64,000 bases of DNA from assembly GCF_034190915.1 (NCBI RefSeq), contig NW_026947500.1, forward strand, positions 23,186,501 through 23,250,500, in the 5' to 3' direction. How positions within the stretch are numbered: the first letter of the stretch is position 1; each line of letters begins with the position of its first letter. The notes beneath the pieces were generated by a model that was not told where the DNA came from, searched no databases, and saw only the letters and a list, made by a program, of their open reading frames with translations. The stretch is from Cavia porcellus (lineage: Eukaryota; Chordata; Mammalia; Rodentia; Caviidae). This document shows, one piece after another, positions 1-12,200 of the stretch. The translations under genes and the position numbers were made by a program.

Positions 1-539
1 CCTGGCCGCCACCTCAGCCCCCCACGCACCACACATCCCATCACGCCTACCTCTCAGCCCATCATAAGCACCAGCAGAGTCGGGGGAAAAACCTGTCTCA
101 GACTCCAAATGCCGGGTGGGCAGTGGGAACAGAGTCTGATTCCAAAGCTCTAGGGGAAAAGAAGGAGCGGGGTGGAAGCAGGCATGCCTCTGATCCCTAC
201 CTCCCCCCAAGATCCTGGTCCTGCAGAGGGGCCCAGCTGGGCTGGAGAAACCCCAAGCCTACATCTTCTTGGGGTACACGAGGCCCTGGGGGGCCGATCC
301 CCCTTCCCTCACAGGCCCTCCCCAGCTCCCCTGAACCCCACCCTGCAGGTCCCTGCAGCTGGAATGACAGGACACCCCATCTGGCAGCAGGGACAAAAGG
401 AGACCCCCATACAGCAAATCCAGAGGTTCTGGCTGGACCTCAAGTCCCCAGCACTGTCCAACACTCGTCCAGTCTCCATGGGCCACCAACAGCCGTGGGG
501 GCCAACACTGCCCCTGGCTCAAAACTAAAAATTTAAAAA

Positions 540-800
540 TTCCCACCTGCAGATAATTGCTCTTTCCTTTTGCCTATTGTGGTGGCTCCGTGGTCGGCGC
601 TGAGAAGCAATTACTCACAGCTAATGATTATAATCAAGTCAAATAGAATTTAATGGACACGTATTCTCTTCCTGCTTGAAACTTTACATATGAATTAAGC
701 ACATATGGTTTTCACGAGGCACAGACGTAGATTTATGCAGCCCTGAGAAGCCCCGCGTTGCCCACGACTTTTATCCTGCTAATAAACAGCCTGATTTATG
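540..800. promoter_or_regulatory. AT-rich candidate conserved noncoding element
   Basis: About 260 bases of AT-rich sequence sit inside an otherwise GC-rich intron. The block carries several homeodomain-type cores close together (CAATTACTCA, then TAATGATTATAATCAA near 622-637) plus AATTAAG and AATTTAATGG. There is no SINE signature and no coding potential. The composition resembles developmental enhancers in general; conservation was not tested. Confidence 0.3.
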
Positions 801-826
801 GCTCTGCTGGAGACGCGATCTCTGCT

Positions 827-838
827 GCCCCCTGGTGG
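827..838 (-). promoter_or_regulatory. CTCF-like motif
   Basis: GCCCCCTGGTGG fits the reverse-complement CTCF core GCCMYCTRSTGG at every position and continues into GCAG. It lies just beside the AT-rich block at 540-800. A 12-base match can occur by chance, so occupancy is an inference. Confidence 0.4.
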
Positions 839-1687
839 GCAGTGTAGGGGGTGGAACCACTGCTGGGGAACTTCGGGAGTGGGAGGGAGGCAAGGTGCCC
901 TCCCAGGCCGCCCCCGGGTTCTGTGTGGGGAACCCCGAGTCCAGGTCCTCACCATGAACTATTCTCCGGGGCTCTCCGTGGGTCCGGGCGTTCCGGGCTG
1001 AGACTAGGATAAGGAGCGACTCCGGGAAAACGTGCCAGGAGGTGCCCAGGAAACCGAGGCAGGCGGTGGGGAGGGGAAAGCTTCCCATCGGCATCTTGGG
1101 TGGGGCTAACACCCAGGAGGACACCCAGGTGGCCGATTCCATCCCCAACCCCACAGCAGTGATGAGTGACAGCGTCATTCAGGCCTCAGCACCCCTACAA
1201 ACGGACAGTGATTGCCTATCACTCCCATGGCGCAGAGGAGGCATACAGAGAGAAGAGTCCCCAGAGAAACAGCCAACACTGTCCCTGCCCCAGCCCTGGA
1301 GCCGCCAGACTGCTTTTTGGAGTGAGGAGGGGAGAGCTAGTGTGCCCATCTGACCTGTTGCAGGGCATTCAGGAGGAGCCGTTGATCGTACCATAGCCTT
1401 CGAGCCCCAGCCTGCTCCGTCTGTGTCCCGTGACACCACCTTGGTTCCTGTCTCCCCACCATGGCCTACACAGCAGCCAATCAGCAACCAGGCAGGGAAG
1501 GAGCTCTAGAGACCCCCGCTCTCCCCACTCCCGGCCACCATGCAGCTCAGAAGCAGCCAGGGGACACCTCCCTACCCTTCGTATGTGCCTGAAACCACAC
1601 AGTTATGACCAGGTGGCCCCTTTGTGGCTGTCCCTTCAGCCAGCCCAGACAATGTCACACCAACAAGCCGCAAAAATGTCCTTCTCA

Positions 1688-1788
1688 GGGCTGGGGATTT
1701 AGCTCAGCAGCATAAGTACCCAACTTGCAAGCAGGCGGTCATGAGTTCGATCTCTGGTACCGGAAAAAAGCAAACAAAAAAAAAAAAA
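1688..1788 (+). repeat. ID-like tRNA-Ala SINE
   Basis: The element starts GGGCTGGGGATTTAGCTCAG, carries the A box and the B-box core GAGTTCGATC, and ends in a GGTACC-type junction and an A-rich tail. Confidence 0.9.
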
Positions 1789-2485
1789 GCATGTCCTTCT
1801 CCACTGGGCCACTGTGGCTGTCTGAGCTCTGCTGCCCCCAGATGGACTCAGACCTCGCTGCCACCCACCTGCACCAGCTGCCTGATGGCCATCTGGCAGA
1901 ACCACTGGCAGGACCCCAGAGAAGATCTGTTCCTGCTGGCCAGCCACCCCCAGTGGGAACTCCTGTGTGCAGGTGACTTATTCCCTGTGCACCTGTGACA
2001 GGTAGAACAGGGGGAAGAGCACACAGCCCGTGTGACTACAGTCCTGCCAACACCAGCACAGGCAGACGCACAGAGCAATGCCACTGCCAGAGACAACACC
2101 CAGACCACAGGCAGGAGGACCGGGACACCTTGGCCCACCTCCTGCAAGCCCAGTCCTTACAGAGACCAACGGGGCACCGACAGCATCAGGTCCCAGAGGC
2201 ACCGCCAAAGGACGGTTCCCTTGCCTACATGGGGGTCACGTACAGCCACTGCAAACCCAAAGTTGAGAGAGACAGAAGGAAATTCCAGAAGCTCTTCGGG
2301 TGACCCAGGCCTGTATAGGTGAGGAGAGGCGTGTTTTCCTTCTGAACTGGAGCCTAAGACAAGAGGGCCTTCGGTGATGGGCCCCACACAGAACCCGGGG
2401 GAGTCCTGAGAGAGGGTCCCTACTCAGACGCGGGACTGGACCAAGCGAGCCAGCTGGCCCAGACCTGGCTGCACTTGACCATGTT

Positions 2486-2486
<1 letters not shown>

Positions 2487-2523
<37 letters not shown>
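2487..2523. repeat. (CA)n microsatellite
   Basis: An uninterrupted CA dinucleotide run of about 18 units in MACROD1 intron 3. Confidence 0.95.
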
Positions 2524-2526
<3 letters not shown>

Positions 2527-3201
2527 TGCTTGCTAGCCTGGCCCAGCCCTTGGCATCCCACCCCCGAGCACTCCAGAGACCTCCCCCAAGGCCTATGGAC
2601 CCCAGCCAGACAGCCACCACTGCCTGAGTACATCGGCAGCCGCCTTTCTCCCTCCCACAAAGAAGCAGCCGCTCCGGACTCTGCACTCATCACAATAAAC
2701 TGCCAAGCCAGCAAGAGGCGGACGGATGCACAGGAAGCCGAGCAGCTCCCGTTTCCAGCGCTGCTGGAGAGCTGCCAGGAGGCGGCAGGGGTCCCTCTGC
2801 GCCCATCCTTCCCTCCGTGCCCCCCTCATCTGCCCAGGTGCAGGGATGGGGGGTTTAGAGGAAGGGAAACGGTCACGGCACACCCAGGTGGGACCCCCAG
2901 GGCCTGCCCTCTGCCTTCCTGGCAGGGCAGCCTGGCCCAGCCCGCTTCCAACCACATTCACTGGCTCTCTTCCTTCTCCCGCTGCTAATGGCTCTCAGAG
3001 ATGCGGGCGACCTAATACTGCGGGTCAGGGCTTCGAGTGAAGGGGAGCCCCAGCGGCCAATGCACTGGGCTCCGATGGCGCCAGTGGGCCAGCCTTGCTT
3101 GACAGCCTCAAGCCTCTCTGGAGCCAGGTGGCGCCCACCCACACCCAGCACGGCACACCAGAGCCAAGCCAACAAGGCGGCCACCTGGGCCAGCTACTCA
3201 C

Positions 3202-6200
3202 CAGCGTTGACAATGGCATCCACCTCCAACTTGGTGATGTCGCCGCGGAAGAGTGAGATCTTCTCATTCAGCTGCTTATCCTTCTTGTACTTGGGGTCCT
3301 CCACCTTCACAGACACCCCTGGAACAGGCAGAGGCTAGGAGTCACAGGGTAGCTCCTGCTGCAGAGGAACCCAGTCAGGACCCAGGGGCCGTCCCAACCC
3401 CACCTGGATGCAGTTGGCACACTGAGGAAGGACCTGCTGTATGCCAAGGAGGCCTCCAACACTGCCACAGGCAGGTGCGGCAGTAATATATCACATTCCC
3501 ATTTTACAGATGTGGAAACTGAGGCTGGGGTGGGGTAAGTGACTTGCCCAGGGTGCTGGTTACCAGGCTTACCTTTGTAGCATCTCCCCAACCCCTGCAG
3601 CTGCAAAGCCCAGCTCCAGACAGAACAGGTGGCTTTCGTGGCTCAGAGTCTCTTTCCTAACAGGTGTCTTGCTAGTAAACTGCACTGGCTTTAGGCCATG
3701 TGAATAATTAAACAGGACAGCCCTGTTGGAGGATCCCATGCAGCAAGCACTAGAGTCTTCCTAGCTGTACAACTCTCCCAAGCCAGGGTCTAAAGGAGCT
3801 GCCCACCTCAGAGCCAGCCGGGGCCTGGCAGAAGCAGGGCCTACCTTTGGCCATCTCCTTCCACGTTGGGATCTTTTTCAGCCTGACGAAGTCCCGGCAG
3901 AAGTAATGTTCCTCCCGCTGCTTGTCACTCAGGCCCTTCAGAAAGGCTGCAGGGCAGGGTTGACAGGCAGGAAGGGGGTCAGAGTGGCAGCCAGGGCACA
4001 GTGCAGTACTCCTACCCCCAGGACCCCCTCCACGGAACCCTCGCCTACTCCAGGGGTGGAACCCATTCCCATCAGGCCTTGCACAGCCCTGTGGGGAGGG
4101 ATCACAGAGGGGAGGGGCACGTCACTGCCGTTAGGGCCCAGCAGCCCCCAGAACAGCCTGCCTTGCTCTTTGCTTAGAAGGGAAACTGAGGCCAAGGGTG
4201 GTAGAGGGGTAGAGGTGGCAGACTGGCTCAGAATCAGGCCTGACCACTTAGCAGCTGTGTCCCCATCTCTCTAGGTTCCTAGTTTCTTAGTCTATAGAAA
4301 GAAAATTATGACTCCCCTAGCAGAATAATTTCAGACTCACACCTGACAAGCCAGGCAGCCTGGTGGCACTCAGTTGGTTGCATTACCAACCAGTCACACC
4401 ATTCACATGAGCTGAGGACAGGATAACCAACTGCCTTCGGGGAAGTACAAACCAGATACGGCACACACCTGTAATCCCAGCACTCTGGGAGGCTGAGGCA
4501 GGAGGATCTCAAGTTCCAGCCTAATTTATCAAGTTAGCAATTTAGGGGGGCCCTGTCTCAAAAGAAAAACGTTTTAAAAAGAGATGGGGATGCAGCTCAG
4601 TGGACAAACGTTGATTTCTACCCCTGTACAGCAGAAAAATAAAGCAAAGGAAAACTACAAAAGCAAGGAGATCAGGGGCCTTGCACTACTGAGTGCCGAG
4701 TCCCCACCAACGGTTGCCAGCCTGGAAATGCACCTTAGGCATTTATGGAGGCGAAGAAGCAGGGGTTCAGGAAGGCTGGGAGGCTGCCCGCGGTCACAGA
4801 GCCACCTGCTCAGGGACTCTGGGTCTGGTGGGAGGCTCCCTTGCAGTGCCCTGCCTCTCCCTTCCCTTGGGCCAGCACAGAACACAACCTCAAGCGACAG
4901 GCTTTTCCACCCGGCAGGCTGGCGGCTCACGGGCTCCCCCTGCCGACCCAAGGCCGCCCGCGCACCCAGGTTCAGCCGCTGGGGGAGCCCCGGGACAGCG
5001 AGCATGCTGGGTACCCGCAGCAAAGGCCCCTCAGTATCAAGACACTCAAAAAGCATCGGAAAACAGATAAGCGAGGGGTCAGTCAAAGGAGGAGAGCAGA
5101 AGGGCCACATCCCGGAAGCGTGTAGCACCACTAACTTCCAAACTGCAAATCAAGCCTGGACTGTGGCGCATAGCGGCCGCTTCTCACCCCCACCCCAACC
5201 CCACCAGTCCACTGCATTCATTGGGCATCTACAACATGCAGGTCCTACTCCGAGTCCTACTCTTGTTTATATGGTGTAGACAAGGTCCTGGTCCTTGTGA
5301 ACCTAAAGCCAGTTTAAACCAGAGGTATGCCTATTATCCCAGCACTCGGGAGGCTAAAGCAGGAGGGTCGCCAAAAGTTCAAGGCCAGCCTGGGCTACAT
5401 AGCAAGATTCTGTCTCAAAATAAGTAAATAAATAAATAAAATCCAGCCAGGGACACTGAGCCTAATCCAAGGGTCATACAGTCTAGCCACTCAAATGCTG
5501 AGACAGGCCCAGAAAGAGACATGCTGGGGCTGGGAGAGAATGTAACCAGAACCCGGAGGACCATGGGGCAGACAGGGAGGTAGCTGGAGCCAGCCTCCTC
5601 CCTGCCTCCACCCCAGGCACAAAATTCAGAAAATCAGGCTCCTGGGCAGAGGGGCCATTTGAAAGGCACTGAAGAACCCTCCAGACCTCCACTGTGTGAC
5701 CCACAGAGACAGTGGCACACAGCTGTGGTCTTGGCACTTAGGAGGCTGAGGCAGGAGGACTGACTGAGCCCAGGAATTTGAGGTCAGCCTGAGCTACACA
5801 GCAAAGCCTCATCTCAAAACAAAGAGCTGGGCGGGGTGGCGCACACCTGTAAATCCAGCACTCAGATACAGAGGCAGGAGGATTGCACTGAGTTTGAGGC
5901 CAGCTGAACTATGTAGAGAGACCCCCCCCCAAAAAAAAAAAACAACCCTCCCCCTTCCCCCCAAAAAGCAGAAGCAAGGATGTGCTACAGTCAGTGGTCC
6001 AGGCTTAGTGTACATAAGCCCAGGGCTGGGAGGCTGCTCAGTGGCACTGGGAGGGCAAAGATTGGGTTGCAGAGGAGAGGACAGGCTCCATCAGTTAATA
6101 AATATTTACCAAGCATCCACCCTGCTCCTGGTCTAGGGACGAAAGGCTCCTGGGGAGGGAGACCAGGAAAGCATCCAGGAGGAGGCAGCCCCAGCCTCTG

Positions 6201-9200
6201 GGTCTATCCCCAGGAGCTCCACCCCCACCAAGCAGAAACCCCCACACACATTTCCTGCCCTTCCCTGGAGGCTGTAGGTGCCCTTGGACACCGGTCCCCT
6301 CCCTCCCTGCTCCTCCTCCAGAGGCACTGAGGAACGGAAGCTGGCTCCGCAGTCATCACACGCTGCCACCTCCCCCAACAATCAGGAACGGTCACCATCT
6401 GCCACACCTTGTCCTGCCTGCCTTGGGTCACCAGGCGTGAAGGGCTTCCTGCCTTTTCCTTCCCCCGCCCCAGCTGCCCTGGTCCTTAAACACTCAGGGC
6501 GCTCACCTTGCGTGCCCCCCCCCCGGCTGTCTGCGTGCCTCCCCCACATCCTCCCTCCCAGGATCCCCAGGGCACCCCCCTCCATGAAGGTCCAGGACAT
6601 GGTCTGTGCACACACACTGCAGCTCCCGTGTAGACTGGAGTCTCCAGCCGCCTCGCTTCCTCTCCCAACCCGTACCTTCCCTAGGTCTCCGCATCTAACC
6701 CTGGGAAGCACCCCAGTGCCCCCCACCCCTTCTCCCACTCCTCACAGGCTCCCCAGGAAGCCCAGGAATATAAACCAGCTCCTGCCCCTCCCCAGTAAAG
6801 CTCCACAGAATCCATCTCCCTCCCAGCCTGCTCCATGTGACACCCCACCCACCCGCCTGGCCACAAACCACTGCGGTTCCAAAGAACCAGGTGGCTGCCT
6901 GCCTGGGCCTTTGCACCTGCCGCCCCCCTTGTCTGGATGCTATTCTTCCTCTAAGGTCCCTCTGGACCTTCCTGCAGCGATGTGGGCCACTTTGCCTTCG
7001 TCTACATTGACTTCTTTTTTTTTTTTTTTTTTTTGTCTTTTTCATTTTTATCGGTACCGGGGATCGAACTCACAACCGCCTGCCTGCAAGGTAGGTGCTT
7101 ATGCCTCTGAGCTAAATCCCCAGCCCCCTACATTGACTTCTTGGCCATCGCCATCTGGGCCTGGAAGTTCACGTGAGGATCCAGCCCATTCAGGCCCAGG
7201 TCCCGTGCACAGCATGTGGGGCACAGTTCGAGGGGAGCTGCGGGGATGAACTGAAGGCAGAACAGGAGTTTGTGAAGCCATGGATTTTCCAGGCAGGGGG
7301 GCCAGCATGTGCCAAGGCCCTGAGGAAAGGGGAGCATGGGATGGAAAAGTGCGGGAAGCCAGAATGGTTGAGCCTGGGTGTCAGGGGGACCCTGCCCAGG
7401 CTGTGACGGTGCCATTATTCTTCCTGCACAGCAGGTCCCATGAGTCATGGGCTCCGGACCACCCAAGGGCGGGTCACCCTTTCTGAGCCTCCGTTTCCTC
7501 ACCTCTGCAATGGGAACAAGGCTGGGGTCAGAAAGGGGGCCAGCTCGGCACATGGCCACCACACTCACCAAGACCATGAGCGGAGTGCAAGCAGCACCAA
7601 GCCAGACAAGACGCAACTAAAGAGAATTTCTGCCCAACCGGAGAGCTCAGGATGGGAAAGGCTTTTAAAATTATTTGGGTCCCCATACTGGTCATCTCTG
7701 AAAGGATTTTGGCCCAGACGGGACACTGTAGCTGGTAGTAAAGCCTTGGAGGCAGAACCAAAGGGCTCCATCTTCCCTGCCCCTAGGAATTTACCTGTGT
7801 CGAGAACTGAATACCAATGGGCTCCCTGTGCATCACTAATGCCCCTCAGGCACCACCCCAAACCTAAGCTACACGTATGCCCCCACTCCACGTGTCCAAC
7901 AGAGAGATTGCCAGACCCCAGAGAGATTGCCAGACCCCGGAGAGAATGCCAGCCCCCAGAGACCCCGAAGGGTCAGGGCGTCTCTCCCAGCATTCTTAAA
8001 ATAAAGGTCATTTATATTTCATACTTCTTATCTTTTCAGCCACGCCACAATTCTATCAATCTCACTGTGTGCCTGAAGACCCCCTGGCCTTGGCATGACC
8101 CAGTGTGGGCAGCCAGACCCAGGGTCAAAAAGCTCAGGCTCCTGCTGTGACACTGACAGCCTGGCCACCAACCACCCCATAGGCCATGCACATGTGGAAA
8201 GACTGGAGCTGGGGTGGCCCGGAACACCACAGGATACCAGACACCCCAGGGTATCTTCAGCAAGCATACATTTTATGTGATCACAAACACATAAAAGACA
8301 GCTGGGGCGTTGTCCTCCCATCCCCATCACAGTGACCTTGTCTGGGTGACCCCTTCTTTCCACTGAAGTCCTAGAAACACCACTGTTTTCCGGAGACAGG
8401 ATCCTGGCTTCGCTACCAACCTGCCGGGCACCAACCTTGGAGACATCTGTCAGCTTGGCCCTGCCAGTCTGAGGGTCCCAAGTGTATCCCAAGTGTTCTG
8501 GCCCCCCGTTGCCAGAACAAGATCACGACCTCCAGAACTGCTACCCCCACGCACTGGGGAAGAAAAGGCCACTGTGCTTCTCCCGTGCCCCGAGGCCACC
8601 CCCTCGCTCCAAGGCAGGCCACACACCATGCATCTCCAGTGCCGCACTGCCCACCTCCTCCCGCTGGGGCAGAGGCAGACTTAAAGCACAAGTGAGCTTC
8701 ATCTTTTTATCAAAAATGTAAAACATGCATTTTCATTTTCTTTCATTTCTGCAGAGGGGAAAGTATTTCACAGCTCACTGAGACAGGTGCTGTAAAAAGA
8801 TGTTCGCAGTAAATTTTGATGGGGAAGCCTGACCCCAGCCTCCAGGAGCTCACGGGCACCGAAGCCAAGCAGGAGGAAGCGGCTCCACCAGGGCCATAAA
8901 GTCCAGGCAAACGGGAATTCAATGATGTATCTCATGGAGTCTTTACGGCGCTATGAAAGTGGGTGTTCAGGCCAGGGTGCCAAGGGAGTGCGAAGGGGTG
9001 TGCTTTCTGGAAACTGCGGGTGGGCAGGGCGAGAGTGCCAGGCGCCAGAACTAGGTGCAGTGTCTGGACTTGGGGGCAGGGCTACTGATCCTGAGGTCAC
9101 CGTGCCTGGGGGCAGGGGCTCCACAAAGCCCATGAGGCACGGCAAGGGAGGGACAGAACTCGAGGCACCTGGGGGCTGTCCCCTTGTCTCCACCCGCACT

Positions 9201-12200
9201 GGCACAAGGCTGGATCCTCTCGCCAGTGGGGGGACCCCACACCCCTAATTCTAGGTGGGCCTGGAAAGTGGGCCAGCTTGACAGTCACATCAGGCCCCCA
9301 GGACCTAAATCAGCCCTGGCCCCTGCCCAGGCTTTTACGAGCCCCACCAGGTACCACCAGGGAGAGGACACATGGCCCAGAACGAGCAGGGGCAGCTCCA
9401 GCGCTGGAGACAGCAAGCTCTCTGGGTCACTATGTCCATCACAGAGCAAAGACAAGAGGCAAGCACCAGAGGGGACAAGCAAAGGGTACCACTGGGACAC
9501 TCTCTTAGGGTGATATTGAGCTACATCCTCAGCTCTTTTATTTAGGCGCCGTGGTCTCCATAAAATGCTAAGTGGCCCAGGCTGGACCTGAACTTAGGAT
9601 CTCCCTGCCTCAGCCTCCCAGAGTACTGGGGTCCCAACATAGACTCCAAGCAGGTGCCATAGTCCCACTGTACAGAGGAGGAAGGTGAAGACAACATGGA
9701 AGCCATAGCACTGGGGCCTGCCCAGGCCCGAGGACAGCAAGGCCCCTTCTCTTCTGAGTGCACAGCACTGCCCCCAGTGTGGGCTGGGACAAAGGGCCGG
9801 ACCGGCCCCAGCAGCCCCAGCAGCCACATCCTAAGTCCCCTCACTCCCAGCTGCCCTCATGCTGAGAAGGTGCCACAGGGGACAAGGAGACAGGGTAGGA
9901 CCCAGAATGCAGTGGGTTACGCTGGAGAAATGCATGGCTGGACTCTTCCAGTAAGATGGAATGTAGGGGCCGGGGCTTTAGCTCAGCGGCACAAGTGTCT
10001 GCCTGGCAAGTGTGAGGTCATGAGTTCGAGCCCCAGTACCAAAAAAAAAAAAAAAAAAAGAACGTCTCAGCCACAGCTGTGATGGTGCGGGCCTGTAATC
10101 CCAGTGCTCTGGAAGGCCAAGGCAGGAGGCTCACAAGTTCCAGCCTGGCTTGGACTTAACGACTTAAGGAGACCCTGTCTTAAAATAAAAAATTAAAATT
10201 AAAGAAAGTTTGGCAATGTCATACAGGGTGAAGGCCCCAGGTTCAATCCCCAGCACTGAAAAAAAGAAGAGGAACAGGAGGAGACCAAACAGACAGGAAG
10301 AAGTCATGAAGACTGATGAGCCCTGGGAGACACTGACAGAAGGAGGCTCTTTTTTGGGGGGTGGCAATGTGACACCTGTTGCCTACGGGGGTGACCACAT
10401 GAGGGCCGGGGACCGTACACCGAGACTGGGGCCCTGGGTGTGCACCAGCGTGGAATCTGACTTGCCGGCTAAAGTGACGAGAAGGGCCAGCGCCAGGTGG
10501 GACCACGGACTAGACCAGTCAGTGGGGTCCCCGGGGCCAGCCCTGCGCCCGCCCGCAGATGCCCCCTTTCAAGCATGCAGTATGCACCCAAAGAATGAGT
10601 CCCTGGGTCTGATCCCCAGCACCCCGCAAAAAAAAACTCCTACAAAGGAGGAACCACTCTGCCTCCCTGGGGTGCAGGCCAGGCCCCTGGCTCTACTCTC
10701 AGTCCTAGCCTAAAGCAGAAGAGGCAGAGTGGGACTTCGGAAATGGGTCACAAAAAGGCCCTGCACCTGTACCTGGTGCTCACTCTGCTGGGGACAGCAG
10801 ACTCTCCAGCTCACAGAGCCGCCACCAACCTCACAGGGACCTCCGTCAGACACCCCCTGCTGACCATTCCCAGAATCCTGACCTCTATGGCCCTGTCTCA
10901 AATCACAAATGTGGGGTGCTTTCTCACACAGCAACAGGGGGTGACAACACAAGCTACCCTCAGACAGCGGCTGCATTGGGTGCTGGCGTGTGTGGGTTCC
11001 AGGACAAAGAGCCTACTGTTGGAGGTTCTGGGACCCCCACCTGAGCGCTGTCCCCTGAGTCTGTCCCCTGCTTTCAATCAGCAATGGGCTTGGAGTACCC
11101 TGCTCCAGCCAGCTTGGTCCTCTTAGGACTCACTTCTGGCCACCTCCCCTCAGAGGCCTCAGACATTCCCAGCTCAGGAGGCCCATACCTTTCTTTCTTT
11201 CTTTTTAATTTTTTCCCCCCATGGAGCTGGGGTTAAAACCCAGGGCCTCAAGCCAGGCATGGTGGCTCATGCCTGTAATTCCAGCACTGGGGAGGCTGAG
11301 GTGGGAGGATTGAGACCAGCCTGGGCTACAAAGTGAGCTCAAGGTCACCCTGAACTGCATAGCGAGACCCCATGTCAAAAAAGACAAAAAGGGGCTGGGG
11401 ATTTAGCTTAGCAGCATAAGTGCCTGCCTTGCAAGTGAGTTCGATCCCTGGGACTGATAAAAAAAGACACAAAGACAAAAAAAAAAAAAAAAAAAACAAA
11501 CCCAGGGCCTCACACACTCTAGGTTCTACCTCTGAGCTACCTCCCCAGGGCTTTTTATTTTGTGACAGGGTCTCACTAAGTTGCCCAGGCTACCCTCAAA
11601 CTTGGGGCCCTTCTCCCTCAGCCTCCTGTGCAACTGGTATCAGACTCCGCTCCACAGTTTCTTCATGGCACTGATGCTACCTAGCACCATCTCCTCTGTC
11701 TAAATTCATCTCTGCTACTCACCTCCCCTGCCCCATGAGGCCAGGGAGGTCTGGCTCATGGCTGGACGCCAATGCCATAATAGTGCTGGCCGTGTAGAGA
11801 ACACCATAAAAAAGCACTGCATGAATGGTTAGAAATCCCAGCTCCAGCAGGAGAGAAACTGAATCTATCACAGCCTGGGAGTCCAAGTCCTACAGCTTCC
11901 CCAAGCCCAGAGCTCCCAGTGGCTGGATCCAGGGGCTGGATCTTCCCTGACAGACAGCGGGATGGTTTTCAGGGCTCCCTAGGGGACAGTGACTTGCTTG
12001 CCCTGCCACCAGCAAGAGTTGAGGGGTGACAGGTTCACTGTTTGCTCAGCAGCACCATCGGGTGTTTAGGGTCCCAGGGATGCAATGCAATTTCAAACAC
12101 AGAAACAAGTCCTGTGATTGCTCCTGCTACTGTCCATGATCCCCTATAGCCACTTTCCCCTTTGTGCTGCCCGGCCCTGAGTCACACCGGTCAGCAGCAC

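Larger units (their letters stand above)
1..3201 (-). other. MACROD1: MACROD1 intron 3 (right-hand part)
   Basis: This is intron sequence beyond the exon 3 donor at 3201-3200. In human, FLRT1 lies inside a large MACROD1 intron on the opposite strand. No leucine-rich-repeat coding sequence is visible here, so FLRT1 should lie further left if the arrangement is conserved. Contents seen: an AT-rich block at 540-800, a CTCF-like motif at 827-838, one ID-like SINE at 1688-1788 and a CA repeat at 2487-2523. The rest is GC-rich unique sequence with no gene that I can support. Confidence 0.7.

Noticed and set aside
1688..1770. Possible functional tRNA genes (A and B boxes at many ID-like sites)
   Set aside because: The acceptor and T stems do not pair, and A-rich tails and target-site duplications show these are SINE copies, not tRNA genes.
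1..3201. FLRT1 coding exon expected from human synteny
   Set aside because: No leucine-rich-repeat frame of the expected 2 kb is present; it probably lies left of the window.
6278..7249. 323-codon plus-strand open frame in MACROD1 intron 1
   Set aside because: It is low-complexity and proline/serine-rich, starts in unique GC-rich intron and runs straight through the poly-T and body of a recent ID SINE, so it cannot be an old gene.
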